This document shows, piece after piece, positions 36,310-44,710 of a DNA stretch of 64,000 bases. The stretch's first letter is position 1. The number at the start of each line of letters is the position of its first letter. The notes beneath the pieces were generated by a model. That model ran no database searches. It saw only the letters and a list, made by a program, of their open reading frames with translations, and was not told the origin of the DNA. The DNA comes from CAXMQS01 sp964195995 (GTDB lineage: Bacteria > Actinomycetota > Acidimicrobiia > Spongiisociales > JAOTWH01). The stretch is from the NCBI GenBank assembly GCA_964195995.1, contig CAXMQS010000092.1:62001-126000 (forward strand). Direction: 5' to 3'. The position numbers and the translations under genes are program-made.

Positions 36310-36807
36310 CTAGAAGTCGAAGGGGAACCCGTGGATCTCAACGCCTTCCTTCCAGGTAGGCTGGTTCTCTCTCAGATCCATGAACATGTCGATGTGTCCA
36401 AGGATGTTGAACCCGGCTCGGTGGAAGGCCCGGATGGCATCAACATTGCGAGCCACCGGCCGAATTGTGAGATGAGTAACACCTCTCGCCAGCGCCTCCC
36501 GGCGCAACTCCTCGAGCAACCTGGCACCGACACCGCGAGAACGGTGCTCCTCGGTGACAACTATGGGCTCAACCTCTGCCTCGCTGCCGTCAAGCAACAA
36601 CCCGGCCATGCCAACCACTTCCCCATCCACCTCGGCGAGCCAGATTCCTGCAAGGCGAGAGTCGGCCAGAAGGGGATCGAAATCAGCTGCCGGGTCGGAG
36701 CCGCCAATAGACGGCGACTCGTAGATGAGGCGGTGGCGCTCCGTGAGTTCCACCCACAGGGCACGGCAGGCCGTTTCGTCAGCTGGTCCGAACATCCGAA
36801 TCTGCAC
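36310..36807 (-). CDS. GNAT-family N-acetyltransferase
   Basis: A 165-residue GNAT domain. Motif A, the acetyl-CoA loop, is VEPIVVTEEHRSRGVGARLLEELRREA (R/QxxGxG/A as RSRGVG). The preceding strand is VVGMAGLLLDG, and the C-terminal motif B is VDAIRAFHRAGFNILGHIDMFMDL. The acceptor substrate is unknown. ATG 36807. It is transcribed toward the APC-Usp gene, 69 bases away. Confidence 0.85.
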   Translation of the reverse strand: MQIRMFGPADETACRALWVELTERHRLIYESPSIGGSDPAADFDPLLADSRLAGIWLAEVDGEVVGMAGLLLDGSEAEVEPIVVTEEHRSRGVGARLLEELRREALARGVTHLTIRPVARNVDAIRAFHRAGFNILGHIDMFMDLRENQPTWKEGVEIHGFPFDF

Positions 36808-36871
36808 GCCACGAAGGTAGCGGGCAATACAGCGGTGAATGGTGCCGCGGCAACCGCTGCGACGGGCCCGT

Positions 36872-37282
36872 CTAGCCGGCTACGACGCGGACTTCGCTCT
36901 GAGTTACCGGCTCGCTGACGGAAGTGGCAACAGCCTGTGACTGCTGCTTAACCTGCAGGAGAAGGGCGATGTATGCCGCTAGAACGGCGTCAACGATGAG
37001 GCTGGTCGAGAGCCACACCCAGCTACCCGTGTACAGCGCCATGCCCAGGGTGGCGACGGCGAGCATGCCGAGACCGATGAGGATCTGTCGGCGTCGTGCC
37101 TTGGCTCGTGAACGGCCCGCCTGCGCTTCGGCATTCACGGCTCGCACCGCTGCCAATTTGGCTGTCGATCGGGCAAAATTCTCCGTCGTGTTGATCGGCG
37201 CCTCACGTCGCGATGTCACGAGCGACGGTATGAGGAGTGCCGCCCAAACACCTGCCAGCAAGATGAAAAGGACGATTTCTAT
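36872..37282 (-). CDS. Small membrane protein, probable ATA start
   Basis: A ~136-residue protein with helix 1 at residues 2-20 (IEIVLFILLAGVWAALLIPSLV), a basic linker (TSRREAPINTTENFARSTAKLAAV...RSRAKARRRQ) and two further helices near 72-88 and 93-113. The RRE-x-N(T/S)TENFxRS element followed by RRRQ is common in a widespread uncharacterised actinobacterial membrane-protein family. The only standard start in frame is TTG 37345 without a ribosome site. GGAGG (37290-37294) lies seven bases before ATA 37282 and four before ATC 37285, giving the family-like N-terminus. Function unknown. Confidence 0.68.
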   Translation of the reverse strand: MEIVLFILLAGVWAALLIPSLVTSRREAPINTTENFARSTAKLAAVRAVNAEAQAGRSRAKARRRQILIGLGMLAVATLGMALYTGSWVWLSTSLIVDAVLAAYIALLLQVKQQSQAVATSVSEPVTQSEVRVVAG

Positions 37283-37415
37283 GATTCTGCCTCCGCTTGT
37301 TGGCGAGGGTATGCCCCTTGACGCGCGCCTACAAGTATTCAGCAAGCGCGAAAAGCGACACTGAGTCGCGAATTCAATCTACCTGCGCCTCGGAACCTCC
37401 GCCACTCTCGCTCGA

Positions 37416-37446
37416 CGGGTGCTGGCTGCGAACTAGCCAGCACCCG
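37416..37446 (-). terminator. Hairpin downstream of plsY
   Basis: A 12-bp perfect stem, CGGGTGCTGGCT with AGCCAGCACCCG, with the seven-base loop GCGAACT. It lies between the plsY stop and the next gene on the same strand. No T-run is present. The 236 bases between these two genes hold nothing else that I recognise. Confidence 0.65.
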
Positions 37447-37581
37447 CCGTCGCCACCGCCATGTCCGCTTCCGGACCCCAAGCAAAAGCAGCCAGGAACG
37501 CCGCGACGCTGAGCCAAGGAACCAGGTATCCGTTGCCGACGACCGGGGTTTAGAGCTCTTGCCCCAAGGAACGCCGTTGGC

Positions 37582-38160
37582 TCAACCGATCCGACGTTCC
37601 TTCCCCGTCGCCAGTCGCCTGATGTTCTCGTGATGTCGGGCCAGGACAAGGAGAGCGATCGCCGCCGCCAGCACGAGGGACCACCCGCGTTCGCCCGCGA
37701 TCGCCAGGGCCGGGACCCAGGCGACTGCAAGGATCAGAGAGCCCGCTGACGCCACCTTGGTGACCGCCAGCTGAGTGCCCCACAAGACCAGCGACCCAAT
37801 CCCAACCCACGGGGACGTGACGAGGAACACCCCGATGGCCGCCGCCACACCCTTGCCGCCACCCAGGGGCCGCCACGCCGGGAAACAGTGGCCGAGGACC
37901 GCAGCCAGCCCGGCGGCGTAGGCGACGGTGTCGGCGTCACCGAGCCACAGCCCGACGGCCGCCGCCAACGATCCCTTGCCGGTGTCGCCGAGGACGGTGA
38001 GCAGAGCACGCTGTTTGCCGACGGTGCGGGCGACGTTGGCCGTGCCCGGATTGCCGCTTCCTACGGAGTAGATGTCGACACCGGCGAACCTGGGGACGAT
38101 CACGCCGAACAGCGCACCTCCCAGCAGGTATCCGACGACGACGGCTGCGAATGTTCCCAC
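37582..38160 (-). CDS. plsY: Acyl-phosphate glycerol-3-phosphate acyltransferase
   Basis: A 192-residue, five-helix membrane enzyme transferring acyl from acyl-phosphate to glycerol-3-phosphate, the first step of phospholipid synthesis. The three family motifs are present: GSGNPGTANVARTVG (~34-48), GHCFPAWRPLGGGKGVAAA (~90-108) and the late LARHHENIRRLATGKERR. The usual N-terminal GSIP is YLLGGALFG here. The start (ATG 38160) gives the normal length. It functions with glpK and pgsA elsewhere in the window. Confidence 0.93.
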   Translation of the reverse strand: MGTFAAVVVGYLLGGALFGVIVPRFAGVDIYSVGSGNPGTANVARTVGKQRALLTVLGDTGKGSLAAAVGLWLGDADTVAYAAGLAAVLGHCFPAWRPLGGGKGVAAAIGVFLVTSPWVGIGSLVLWGTQLAVTKVASAGSLILAVAWVPALAIAGERGWSLVLAAAIALLVLARHHENIRRLATGKERRIG

Positions 38161-38208
38161 TAAGTCGCGAATCTTAGGTTGTACGCTCCGGCCGCGACGA
38201 GGAGATAG

Positions 38209-38862
38209 ATGGGCACCGAGTTCACCCAGACCGACCGCACGACCTTCGGGCGATTGCCGGAGCGCGGCTCACACGATGTCGACGCGGCCTACGCGATCTT
38301 GGACGAAGCCCTCTTCTGCCACGTCGGCTTCGTGTTCGACGGCAAGCCTGCCGTCATTCCCACCATCCACGCCAGGGACGGTGACCGCTTGGTGCTGCAT
38401 GGTTCGGTGGCATCTCGCATGCTGCGCACCCTCAAACAGGGCGTCGAAGTTTGCGTTGTGGTGACGATCCTGGACGCGCTGGTCATGGCACGGTCGGCCT
38501 TCCATCACTCCATGAACTACCGATCAGTGGTTGTTTACGGCCGGGCCCGCCTTGTCGAAGACCTCGAGGACAAGCTCGCAGCGATGGCGGCGGTAACCGA
38601 GCATGTCGCGCAGGGACGCTGGTCCGATGCTCGCCAGCCCAACCGCAAGGAGATACAGGCGACCATGATCATCGAGGTCCCGCTCGCCGAAGCCTCTGTG
38701 AAGATGAGGAGCGGTCCCCCTGGAGACGACGCCGAGGACATGGAGCTCGATGTCTGGGCTGGCCTCATCCCGGTGTCGACCGAGTTCGGAACGCCCATCG
38801 CCGCGCCCGATCTCATGGAATCGGTCGACCTCTCCGATTACCTCAGGGACTACACCCGCTAA
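38209..38862 (+). CDS. FMN-binding split-barrel protein (pyridoxamine oxidase-like, NimA type)
   Basis: A 217-residue protein with the FMN-binding split-barrel fold. RLPERGSHDVDAAYAILDEALFCHVGFVFDGKPAVIPTIHARDGDRLVLHGS is typical of the Pfam Pyridox_ox_2 / NimA group; HHSMNYRSVVVYGRARLVED and later EIQATMIIEVPLAEASVKMRSGPPGDD follow. Members bind FMN or F420 or haem; the activity here is not known. ATG 38209 lies 46 bases from the divergent plsY start. Confidence 0.85.
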   Translation: MGTEFTQTDRTTFGRLPERGSHDVDAAYAILDEALFCHVGFVFDGKPAVIPTIHARDGDRLVLHGSVASRMLRTLKQGVEVCVVVTILDALVMARSAFHHSMNYRSVVVYGRARLVEDLEDKLAAMAAVTEHVAQGRWSDARQPNRKEIQATMIIEVPLAEASVKMRSGPPGDDAEDMELDVWAGLIPVSTEFGTPIAAPDLMESVDLSDYLRDYTR

Positions 38863-38905
38863 CAGGTCTCTTCACCTGGCTCCCGGCATCGTTTACGTTG
38901 CGGCG

Positions 38906-39421
38906 GTGTACTGGCTCGGCTCCCCCGCATATCTGCGCTGGCTGGCTGCCGGGCTGATCGTCGCCGGTGCCCTCTTACTGGAGTTCCGACCAACTCACAT
39001 GGTCGACCACCCATTCGCCTCCGAGTCGATAGCCCGCGGCGACCCGCTTTCAGCCGTCGTGTGGCGCCGTATACCGGATGGCCTCTTCCCCGTACCCGAC
39101 CTCGGCGGATCGTTCGCTGCCGTCGATGTTGGCGAAGGAGAGCCGCTTCTCCCCTCTCATGTCTCGGAAGCCGGCTATGTATCGCCTGACTGGTGGTCGA
39201 TCCCTGTCGCCATGCCCTTCGGTGCCCCGGTCGGCACATCCGTTCAGCTCGTCGACAGCGCGACCGGTCAGCTGATCGAGGGCGTCATCGTTGCCGAGCC
39301 TCCAGACGACCCATTCGCCATCGAGCCGGCGGCACTCGTGGCGGTTCCCCCGGAATCGGCGGCTGCGTTCGCCGTGGCTGCGGCGACGGGGCAGGTGACG
39401 GTGCTCATCGCCAGCCGCTGA
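38906..39421 (+). CDS. SAF-domain membrane-anchored protein
   Basis: A ~171-residue protein with an N-terminal hydrophobic helix (YLRWLAAGLIVAGALLLEF) followed by a SAF-like domain. The latter's signs are SIARGDPLSAVVWRRIPDGLFP, VDVGEGEPLLPSHVSEA and AVPPESAAAFAVAAATGQVTVLIAS. SAF domains occur in CpaB/RcpC pilus proteins and FlgA; in actinobacteria similar short proteins are of unknown role. The start is uncertain: GTG 38906 is given; an in-frame CTG at 38876 would add ten residues. It directly precedes uppP (24 bases). Confidence 0.68.
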   Translation: MYWLGSPAYLRWLAAGLIVAGALLLEFRPTHMVDHPFASESIARGDPLSAVVWRRIPDGLFPVPDLGGSFAAVDVGEGEPLLPSHVSEAGYVSPDWWSIPVAMPFGAPVGTSVQLVDSATGQLIEGVIVAEPPDDPFAIEPAALVAVPPESAAAFAVAAATGQVTVLIASR

Positions 39422-39445
39422 GGGACGCCTTTGTAGGCTGCTGCC

Positions 39446-40213
39446 GTGTGGACAGCCGCTTTGTGGGGCCTGGTGCAGGGCCTTACCGAATTCCTACCGA
39501 TCTCATCCAGTGGTCATCTCGTGCTGATCCCTGCCCTTTTGGAGATCGAGCCACCCGGCCTGGCAACAACCGCGGTACTGCACCTGGGAACGCTGGCTGC
39601 GGTGCTGTGGTACTTCCGGACCGATCTCGCTTGGCTGTCACGATTTCGTACTGACGCCACCGCTGCCCGGATGGTTCGACTGTTGGCATTGGCGACGCTG
39701 CCGGCCCTCGTCGCCGGACTCCTCCTGAGATCGACACTGGAGGACCTCAACGACAGGCCAAGGTCGGTGGCGGTGGCCCTGCTGGTGACCGGGGTGGTCC
39801 TCGGCGCCTCCGAGGTGTTCCGCCGCAGCCTTGGGGAGAGGTCGGCGGAGGACATCGACGGCAGCGACGCAGCCGTCATCGGCTTGGCACAGGCCACGGC
39901 ACTCGTGCCGGGCATCTCGCGCTCGGGTATGACGATCGTCGCCGGACTCGGCCGTTCTTTGAGGCCCGAACAGGCAGCCCGCTTCGCCTTCCTTCTCGGT
40001 ATCCCCATCATCGCCATCAGCGGTGCCGCCCAGGCCGTCGAGTTGGCCGGAGAGGGTGGTCTCACGGGGTCGGTATGGATCGGTGTTGCTGTGGCTGCCG
40101 TCGCCGGCTACGGCGCGATCGCCATTCTGCTGCAGCTACTGCGGCGGACCGGGCTCGCCGTGTTCAGCGCCTACTGCCTGGCCTTTGGTACCTGGTCGCT
40201 GTTGGTTCTGTAG
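39446..40213 (+). CDS. uppP: Undecaprenyl-diphosphatase
   Basis: A 255-residue BacA/UppP, a polytopic membrane enzyme recycling undecaprenyl pyrophosphate for cell-wall synthesis; it also gives bacitracin resistance. The two catalytic blocks are there: GLVQGLTEFLPISSSGHLVL (residues 8-27) and ATALVPGISRSGMTIVAGL (~150-168). It starts with GTG at 39446, which sets the usual N-terminus WTAALWGLVQGLTEF. Confidence 0.95.
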   Translation: MWTAALWGLVQGLTEFLPISSSGHLVLIPALLEIEPPGLATTAVLHLGTLAAVLWYFRTDLAWLSRFRTDATAARMVRLLALATLPALVAGLLLRSTLEDLNDRPRSVAVALLVTGVVLGASEVFRRSLGERSAEDIDGSDAAVIGLAQATALVPGISRSGMTIVAGLGRSLRPEQAARFAFLLGIPIIAISGAAQAVELAGEGGLTGSVWIGVAVAAVAGYGAIAILLQLLRRTGLAVFSAYCLAFGTWSLLVL

Positions 40214-40299
40214 GCGGCGGGTAGCTTCGTCCCGTCGCGATCCACGTCGGGGGCCTGATGTGAAATCCCGAGTACCGTGAGGCTGAGCGGAGCCGCACC

Positions 40300-41376
40300 A
40301 TGATCGAGTCAGCAGTTGAAGTCGAGGCGCCCGTTCTCAGTCGGCTGTCGCGCCTCGATCGGTTCCTCCCGCTGTGGATCGTCATCTCAATGGCCTTGGG
40401 GCTCGGGTTGGGCACGTTGATCCCTGACCTCAACGACTGGCTCGACGCCGTCAAACTGGGGACCGTATCGCTGCCCATCGCTTTCGGGTTGCTCGCCATG
40501 ATGTATCCCGTCTTGGCGAAGGTTCGCTACTCACGCCTCGGTGAGATAGCCACCGACCGCAAGCTGCTGGTCACTTCACTGCTGCTCAACTGGATCGTCG
40601 GACCGGCGCTCATGTTCGCCTTGGCATGGATGCTGCTCTCGGACCTACCCGAGTACCGCACCGGGCTCATCATCGTTGGCTTGGCTCGCTGCATCGCCAT
40701 GGTGTTGATATGGAATGACCTCGCATGCGGCGACCGCGAGGCCGCAGCAGTCCTCGTCGCTCTCAACTCGGTGTTCCAGATCGTCGCCTATGCCGTCCTC
40801 GGCTACTTCTACCTCGAGCTCCTTCCACGCTGGCTTGGTCTCGACACGGCCAGCCTCGACGTGTCGATGTGGGAGATCGCCAAGATCGTTCTCATCTTCC
40901 TAGGTATCCCCCTTGCCGCTGGTTTTCTCACGAGGCGCTGGGGCGAAGGCACTCACGGCATCGATTGGTACGAGACCCGCTTCCTTCCGAGGATCGAGCC
41001 AATGGCTCTCTACGGCCTGCTCTTCACCGTGGTGATCCTCTTCGCCCTTCAAGGTGAAACGATCACCTCCCAACCGCTGGACGTCGCTCGGATCGCCCTG
41101 CCGCTACTCGCCTACTTCGCACTGATGTGGGGGGCATCGTTCTTGCTGGGCCTCCGGCTCGGGCTCTCGTATGCCAAGAACACCACACTTGCCTTCACCG
41201 CCGCCGGCAACAACTTTGAGCTCGCCATCGCGGTTGCCATCGGCGTGTTCGGCGTTACCTCGGGCCAGGCCCTCGCCGGTGTCGTCGGACCCCTTATCGA
41301 GGTTCCGGTGCTGGTTGGCCTCGTTTACGTGGCCCTCTGGGCCAGGAAGAGGTTCTACCCCTTGGAAGCCCGCTAG
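40300..41376 (+). CDS. acr3: Arsenite efflux transporter Acr3
   Basis: A 358-residue Acr3 (BASS superfamily), with ten membrane helices. The key conserved Cys is in GLARCIAMVLIWNDLACGD (residue ~131), and the C-terminal AGNNFELAIAVAIGVFG block (helix 9) is exact; IGIPLAAGFLTRRWG is near 200. It exports arsenite as the thiol complex. No arsC or typical ArsR lies next to it. The ArsR-type gene at 30 kb lacks the metal motif and its operator is not found before acr3. Stop overlaps the convergent eis-like gene by four bases. Confidence 0.94.
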   Translation: MIESAVEVEAPVLSRLSRLDRFLPLWIVISMALGLGLGTLIPDLNDWLDAVKLGTVSLPIAFGLLAMMYPVLAKVRYSRLGEIATDRKLLVTSLLLNWIVGPALMFALAWMLLSDLPEYRTGLIIVGLARCIAMVLIWNDLACGDREAAAVLVALNSVFQIVAYAVLGYFYLELLPRWLGLDTASLDVSMWEIAKIVLIFLGIPLAAGFLTRRWGEGTHGIDWYETRFLPRIEPMALYGLLFTVVILFALQGETITSQPLDVARIALPLLAYFALMWGASFLLGLRLGLSYAKNTTLAFTAAGNNFELAIAVAIGVFGVTSGQALAGVVGPLIEVPVLVGLVYVALWARKRFYPLEAR

Positions 41377-42590
41377 AACGCCTCGGGGCACCAGGGCAGC
41401 TCATCCCAGGCGAACATGGCGTCGACCTTGCGGACCGCCTCCTCGCCCGCCCTGACGGTGCCCCACGTCACCATCGGGGCCAGCCTCGAACCACCGAGAT
41501 ACAGGGCGCCGAGCTCGGAGGCGGACATCGAGATGTCGGGCTCGGCGTCGGTCGGCGAACACTCGGCTCCATCTCTGCCGCCGACGAGGCGATACCGCCC
41601 GTCCACTCCCTCGGTGAAGCTCCCGCCGACGTCGATGACAACTTCACCGTCGATGGCGTAACGACGCGCCGCCAGCGCCGCGGGAACATCGAGGATGGCG
41701 AGCCAGAGTGCGTCGTTGACTGTGCGCTTGAGGCGACGCCGATCGACCAACATCATCAGGAGTCCCTCATCGACCGAGCGTCGGCCCGCCTTGACCGTCT
41801 GGGTGAGATCGAGGTTGAGCAGGAACTGCCAGAGGGCCCTCTCTGCGGCCGGCGTTGCCGCCATGAGTTCGCCTACTTGAGCCGAGCTCGCTGCTATCCC
41901 ACCTTCCCAGTTCTCCTTGCCCCGCCAGCGCACATATCCGTCAACTGTCCCGTTCTCCTCGTAGACCGTGAACCGATTGGCGGTGGCTCCGCTTCGCCAG
42001 CTCTCTGGGTCGAAGAAGTGGCGGTGCTTCCAGTGCTGCGGTGGCCGATTGAGCATCCCGGGCCGAGGCTGCACGCGCTCGTAGACGCCGGGGAACACCT
42101 TCTCTGCCTCTTGCTTGTCGACCATGCGGCATCTCCCGAGCGGCTCCTCGCCACCTATCAGAGCAGCGTGAAGTGTGTCGATCTCCAGGGTCGCGCCCTG
42201 AGTCGCTTGGCCATATCCAAAACGGCCATAGATGGGCCACTCTGAGGCCCACAGGATCGACACCGGCTCGCCATGGTCTCTGGCGTCCGCGTAATGGCGC
42301 CGCATCATCGAGGTCAACAAACCGCGACGGCGATGCGTCGGCAGCACGCTGACGGCAGTGAGACCGCCCGCGGCGACGGAGCCGCCCGGCGTCGATAGCT
42401 CGTAGGTGTAGGCGCCGAAGGTGGCCACCATCGCCTCGTTGTCGATGGCGGCGAACATGCGGTCGACCTCGTCCACCTGTATGAAGTTCTCAGCCTCCTC
42501 CTCAGTCGGGTCGAACTGGAAGGTGACGCCGATCGTGTCGAGGAACTGGGAGAATGTCTCCTTGGTGATCTGGCGCATCTCGAGGTCCAT
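41373..42590 (-). CDS. eis: Eis-family acetyltransferase
   Basis: A 405-residue protein with a double-GNAT and sterol-carrier-like C-terminal domain, the size and layout of mycobacterial Eis. The acetyl-CoA site is VSVLPTHRRRGLLTSMMRRH (~80-99). The EWPIYGRFGYG motif (~120-130) is the family's most conserved block, and the final residue is Phe at the C-terminus (CPEAF), as in Eis where the C-terminal carboxylate is catalytic. Eis acetylates lysines and aminoglycoside amines. ATG 42590 is used; longer upstream extensions are not homologous. It diverges from the next gene across 31 bases. Confidence 0.9.
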   Translation of the reverse strand: MDLEMRQITKETFSQFLDTIGVTFQFDPTEEEAENFIQVDEVDRMFAAIDNEAMVATFGAYTYELSTPGGSVAAGGLTAVSVLPTHRRRGLLTSMMRRHYADARDHGEPVSILWASEWPIYGRFGYGQATQGATLEIDTLHAALIGGEEPLGRCRMVDKQEAEKVFPGVYERVQPRPGMLNRPPQHWKHRHFFDPESWRSGATANRFTVYEENGTVDGYVRWRGKENWEGGIAASSAQVGELMAATPAAERALWQFLLNLDLTQTVKAGRRSVDEGLLMMLVDRRRLKRTVNDALWLAILDVPAALAARRYAIDGEVVIDVGGSFTEGVDGRYRLVGGRDGAECSPTDAEPDISMSASELGALYLGGSRLAPMVTWGTVRAGEEAVRKVDAMFAWDELPWCPEAF

Positions 42591-42621
42591 GCCGCGACGA
42601 TACCGAAGTAGCCTCGCTCTC

Positions 42622-43014
42622 ATGTTCTCCCCCAAAACCCTCGAACGCCTCGCAGCCGAGCACATCATCTGGATGACCACCGTCTCCCCTTCCGGCAAGC
42701 CCCAGGCGTCGCCCGTTTGGTTCCTATGGGATGGTTCGGTGATCTGGGTGTACTCGCTCGACCCGACGCAGCGGCTTGACAACATCGCTGCCAACCCTCG
42801 AGTCTCGCTCAACCTGAACAGCGACGACGCCGGAAGCAACATCGTCACCATCGAGGGAACCGCGTCCATCGTCGCCGATGCTCCCCAGTCCTACGAGGTC
42901 CCCGAGTACCTGGCCCGCTACCGGGACCGCATGGACCCTTGGGGTGGCCCCGAAGGCTTCGCCGCCAAGTATCCAGCGGCCATTGAGATCACCCCGACAC
43001 GGGTGCGCCAGTAG
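42622..43014 (+). CDS. F420/FMN-binding PPOX-class protein, Rv3369-like
   Basis: A 130-residue split-barrel protein. ERLAAEHIIWMTTVSPSGKPQASPVWFLWDGSVIWVYS, then RLDNIAANPRVSLNLNSDDAGSNIVTIEGTASIV, resembles the Rv3369-type family of actinobacterial F420- or flavin-dependent oxidoreductases. No substrate can be assigned. ATG 42622. It probably shares a 31-base divergent promoter region with the eis gene, so co-regulation is possible. Confidence 0.85.
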   Translation: MFSPKTLERLAAEHIIWMTTVSPSGKPQASPVWFLWDGSVIWVYSLDPTQRLDNIAANPRVSLNLNSDDAGSNIVTIEGTASIVADAPQSYEVPEYLARYRDRMDPWGGPEGFAAKYPAAIEITPTRVRQ

Positions 43015-43113
43015 GGCGGCCTGCCCCTGCGAGGCACCTCACCTGCTCGAGCTCCGGGACAATCTTGAGACAGAGTCTGAACGCAGTTCGACCCCCTCCG
43101 CCCCTTCGAGGCA

Positions 43114-43133
43114 CCTCCCCCCGAAGGGGGAGG
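43114..43133 (+). terminator. CCTCCCCC/GGGGGAGG hairpin between convergent genes
   Basis: An 8-bp perfect stem with loop CGAA, in the 130-base gap between the ends of the PPOX gene (+) and the VOC gene (-). It resembles the second hairpin of the array at 31.4 kb (CTCCCCCC/GGGGGGAG). The surrounding GAGGCACCTC motif occurs twice here (43031-43040 and 43109-43118). Confidence 0.6.
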
Positions 43134-43144
43134 ATGGAAATCGT

Positions 43145-43531
43145 CTAAGGGCTCGTCCGAGGTGGACGGGGACGGGGGTGCTCGCACAGCTCGTAGAAGT
43201 TGCCGTCAGGGGCCCGGAAGTAGAACCACCGATGACCGTCGGGGCCCTGCTCTAGGTCGGTTAGGCCGTCGACCCCTACTTCGGTCAACTCGCGGTGGGC
43301 AAGCTCGATGTCGTCCACCCAAAGGCCGGCGATGGGACCCGAGTCCAATAGCTCATGCTCCCTCGAGTTCGGTCCGAATAGCTCGAGTCGGTCTCCGTTC
43401 TCGACTGCAAGTTGCGTGAAACCGCGGACGTCGACTATCACCTGCATCCCGAGTTGATTGCTGAAAAAGTCGGCTGTGGCGGCACGATCATCGGTTGCAG
43501 AGCCCACCCAGATGATCCCCTTGATCCTCAT
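43145..43531 (-). CDS. VOC-superfamily (glyoxalase/dioxygenase-like) protein
   Basis: A 128-residue single VOC unit pair. IKGIIWVGSATDDRAATADFFSNQLGM is the first beta-alpha module, and IAGLWVDDIELAHRELTEVG plus HRWFYFRAPDGNFYELCEHP is the second, with the typical metal Glu (FYEL). The canonical first metal His is not visible, so it may be non-enzymatic. The substrate is unknown. It faces the ferritin-like gene divergently across 36 bases. Confidence 0.84.
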   Translation of the reverse strand: MRIKGIIWVGSATDDRAATADFFSNQLGMQVIVDVRGFTQLAVENGDRLELFGPNSREHELLDSGPIAGLWVDDIELAHRELTEVGVDGLTDLEQGPDGHRWFYFRAPDGNFYELCEHPRPRPPRTSP

Positions 43532-43567
43532 GCAGCCTCCTCGACTTAGCGAGAAGTGTATGGACGG

Positions 43568-44683
43568 ATGGCCCGGGTTAGATTCGACATAGCGGAGGAC
43601 GGTTCAGTGCCAATCGACACGCCACAGCAGCTGCAAGATCATCTTCGTCTAGCCATTCAGGTCGAGCTCTCGACGATCCCGCCCTACCTGTTCGCTATGT
43701 ACTCGATAGAGGACCAGAGGTCCGAAGCGGCCCTCCTGATCAGGAGCATCGTCGCCGAAGAGATGTTGCACGCAGCGCTGGCTGCGAACGTCCTCTTGGC
43801 GGTTGGGGGCGATCCTCGATTCGATGCGCTCGACATGGTGCCGACGTATCCGGGGATGCTGCCGCATCATGAGCCCCCACTCGAGTTGAACCTTGTGCCG
43901 TGCTCGCTGGAGCTGATCCGAGATGTCCTCATGCGCGTTGAGCAACCAGAGGTACACGGAGCCTCCCCAGAACCAGATGTCTACGAGACGCTCGGCCAGT
44001 TCTATCACGCTCTTGAGATTGCCATACAAGACCTTTCCGCCAGCCAGGACCTGTTCGCGGAACCGCAGGCAGACCGACAGCTGTCTGACTCCTCGGCGTA
44101 CTCGCCTGTCGCCTTTGACGCAGCCGATAGCGGTGGACTCATGCTGGTCGACAGCGCAGATTCGGCTCGTGAGGCCATCGAGGTGATCGTCCACCAGGGC
44201 GAGGGTCTTAGCACCGATCGGTGGGCCGACCCCGCGCACCAGGAGCTGACCCACTATCACAAGCTCCTCCAGATCGCTGAGGGGGCGAGCCCACTCGGGG
44301 CCGTCAGACAACTGAGGTCGAACCCCAGGACAGCCGACCTACCCGATGCGCTGCGGCCACCTTCAGATCTCTTCAACGCCTCGTACCGCTACCTCTTCCT
44401 CGTGCTCCAGGACCTATTCAGCGCGGTCCCCAACAAGGGGGCATTCATCGGGCACATGTATCGAGTGATGTCTCAGGTGTTATCACGCCTCGGCTTCTTC
44501 CTGGTGCAACAGCCCCTCGACGACGCAACGTTCGCCGCGCCAACGTTCGAGATCTACGACTTCGGTGGTCGAGACCCCGGCAGCGAGCTGGCGGAGCTGG
44601 CGGCGAAGACGGCTCAATCATTCCCCGAACTATCCGACCTGGAAGCAGCCGTCCTCGAGCTCAAGCCGGGAGGCGAGGAGTAG
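43568..44683 (+). CDS. VioB/ferritin-like (iminophenyl-pyruvate dimer synthase-type) protein
   Basis: A ~371-residue protein with the ferritin-like domain of the VioB/RebD/StaD group. QVELSTIPPYLFAMYSI (~residues 34-50), IRSIVAEEMLHAALAANVLLAVGG with the metal EExxH, and LNFY-type repeats GQFYHALEIAI and HQELTHYHKLLQIAEG carry further Glu/His ligands. In known pathways these enzymes dimerise indole-imine from VioA. No VioA/C/D/E partner is in the window, so this may serve another oxidation. ATG 43568 is used; GTG 43556 is an alternative. Neither has a strong ribosome site. Confidence 0.8.
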   Translation: MARVRFDIAEDGSVPIDTPQQLQDHLRLAIQVELSTIPPYLFAMYSIEDQRSEAALLIRSIVAEEMLHAALAANVLLAVGGDPRFDALDMVPTYPGMLPHHEPPLELNLVPCSLELIRDVLMRVEQPEVHGASPEPDVYETLGQFYHALEIAIQDLSASQDLFAEPQADRQLSDSSAYSPVAFDAADSGGLMLVDSADSAREAIEVIVHQGEGLSTDRWADPAHQELTHYHKLLQIAEGASPLGAVRQLRSNPRTADLPDALRPPSDLFNASYRYLFLVLQDLFSAVPNKGAFIGHMYRVMSQVLSRLGFFLVQQPLDDATFAAPTFEIYDFGGRDPGSELAELAAKTAQSFPELSDLEAAVLELKPGGEE

Positions 44684-44710
44684 CGGGGGACTCCCCGTGG
44701 AGGGGGAGGG

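Noticed and set aside
41373..42869. Longer Eis frame starting upstream of 42590
   Set aside because: The extra residues run antisense through the divergent PPOX gene and have no homology; the shorter form has the family length and N-terminus.
43081..43140. Small coding sequence in the gap between the PPOX and VOC genes
   Set aside because: No start with a ribosome site; the region is explained by an inverted repeat and low-complexity C/T sequence.
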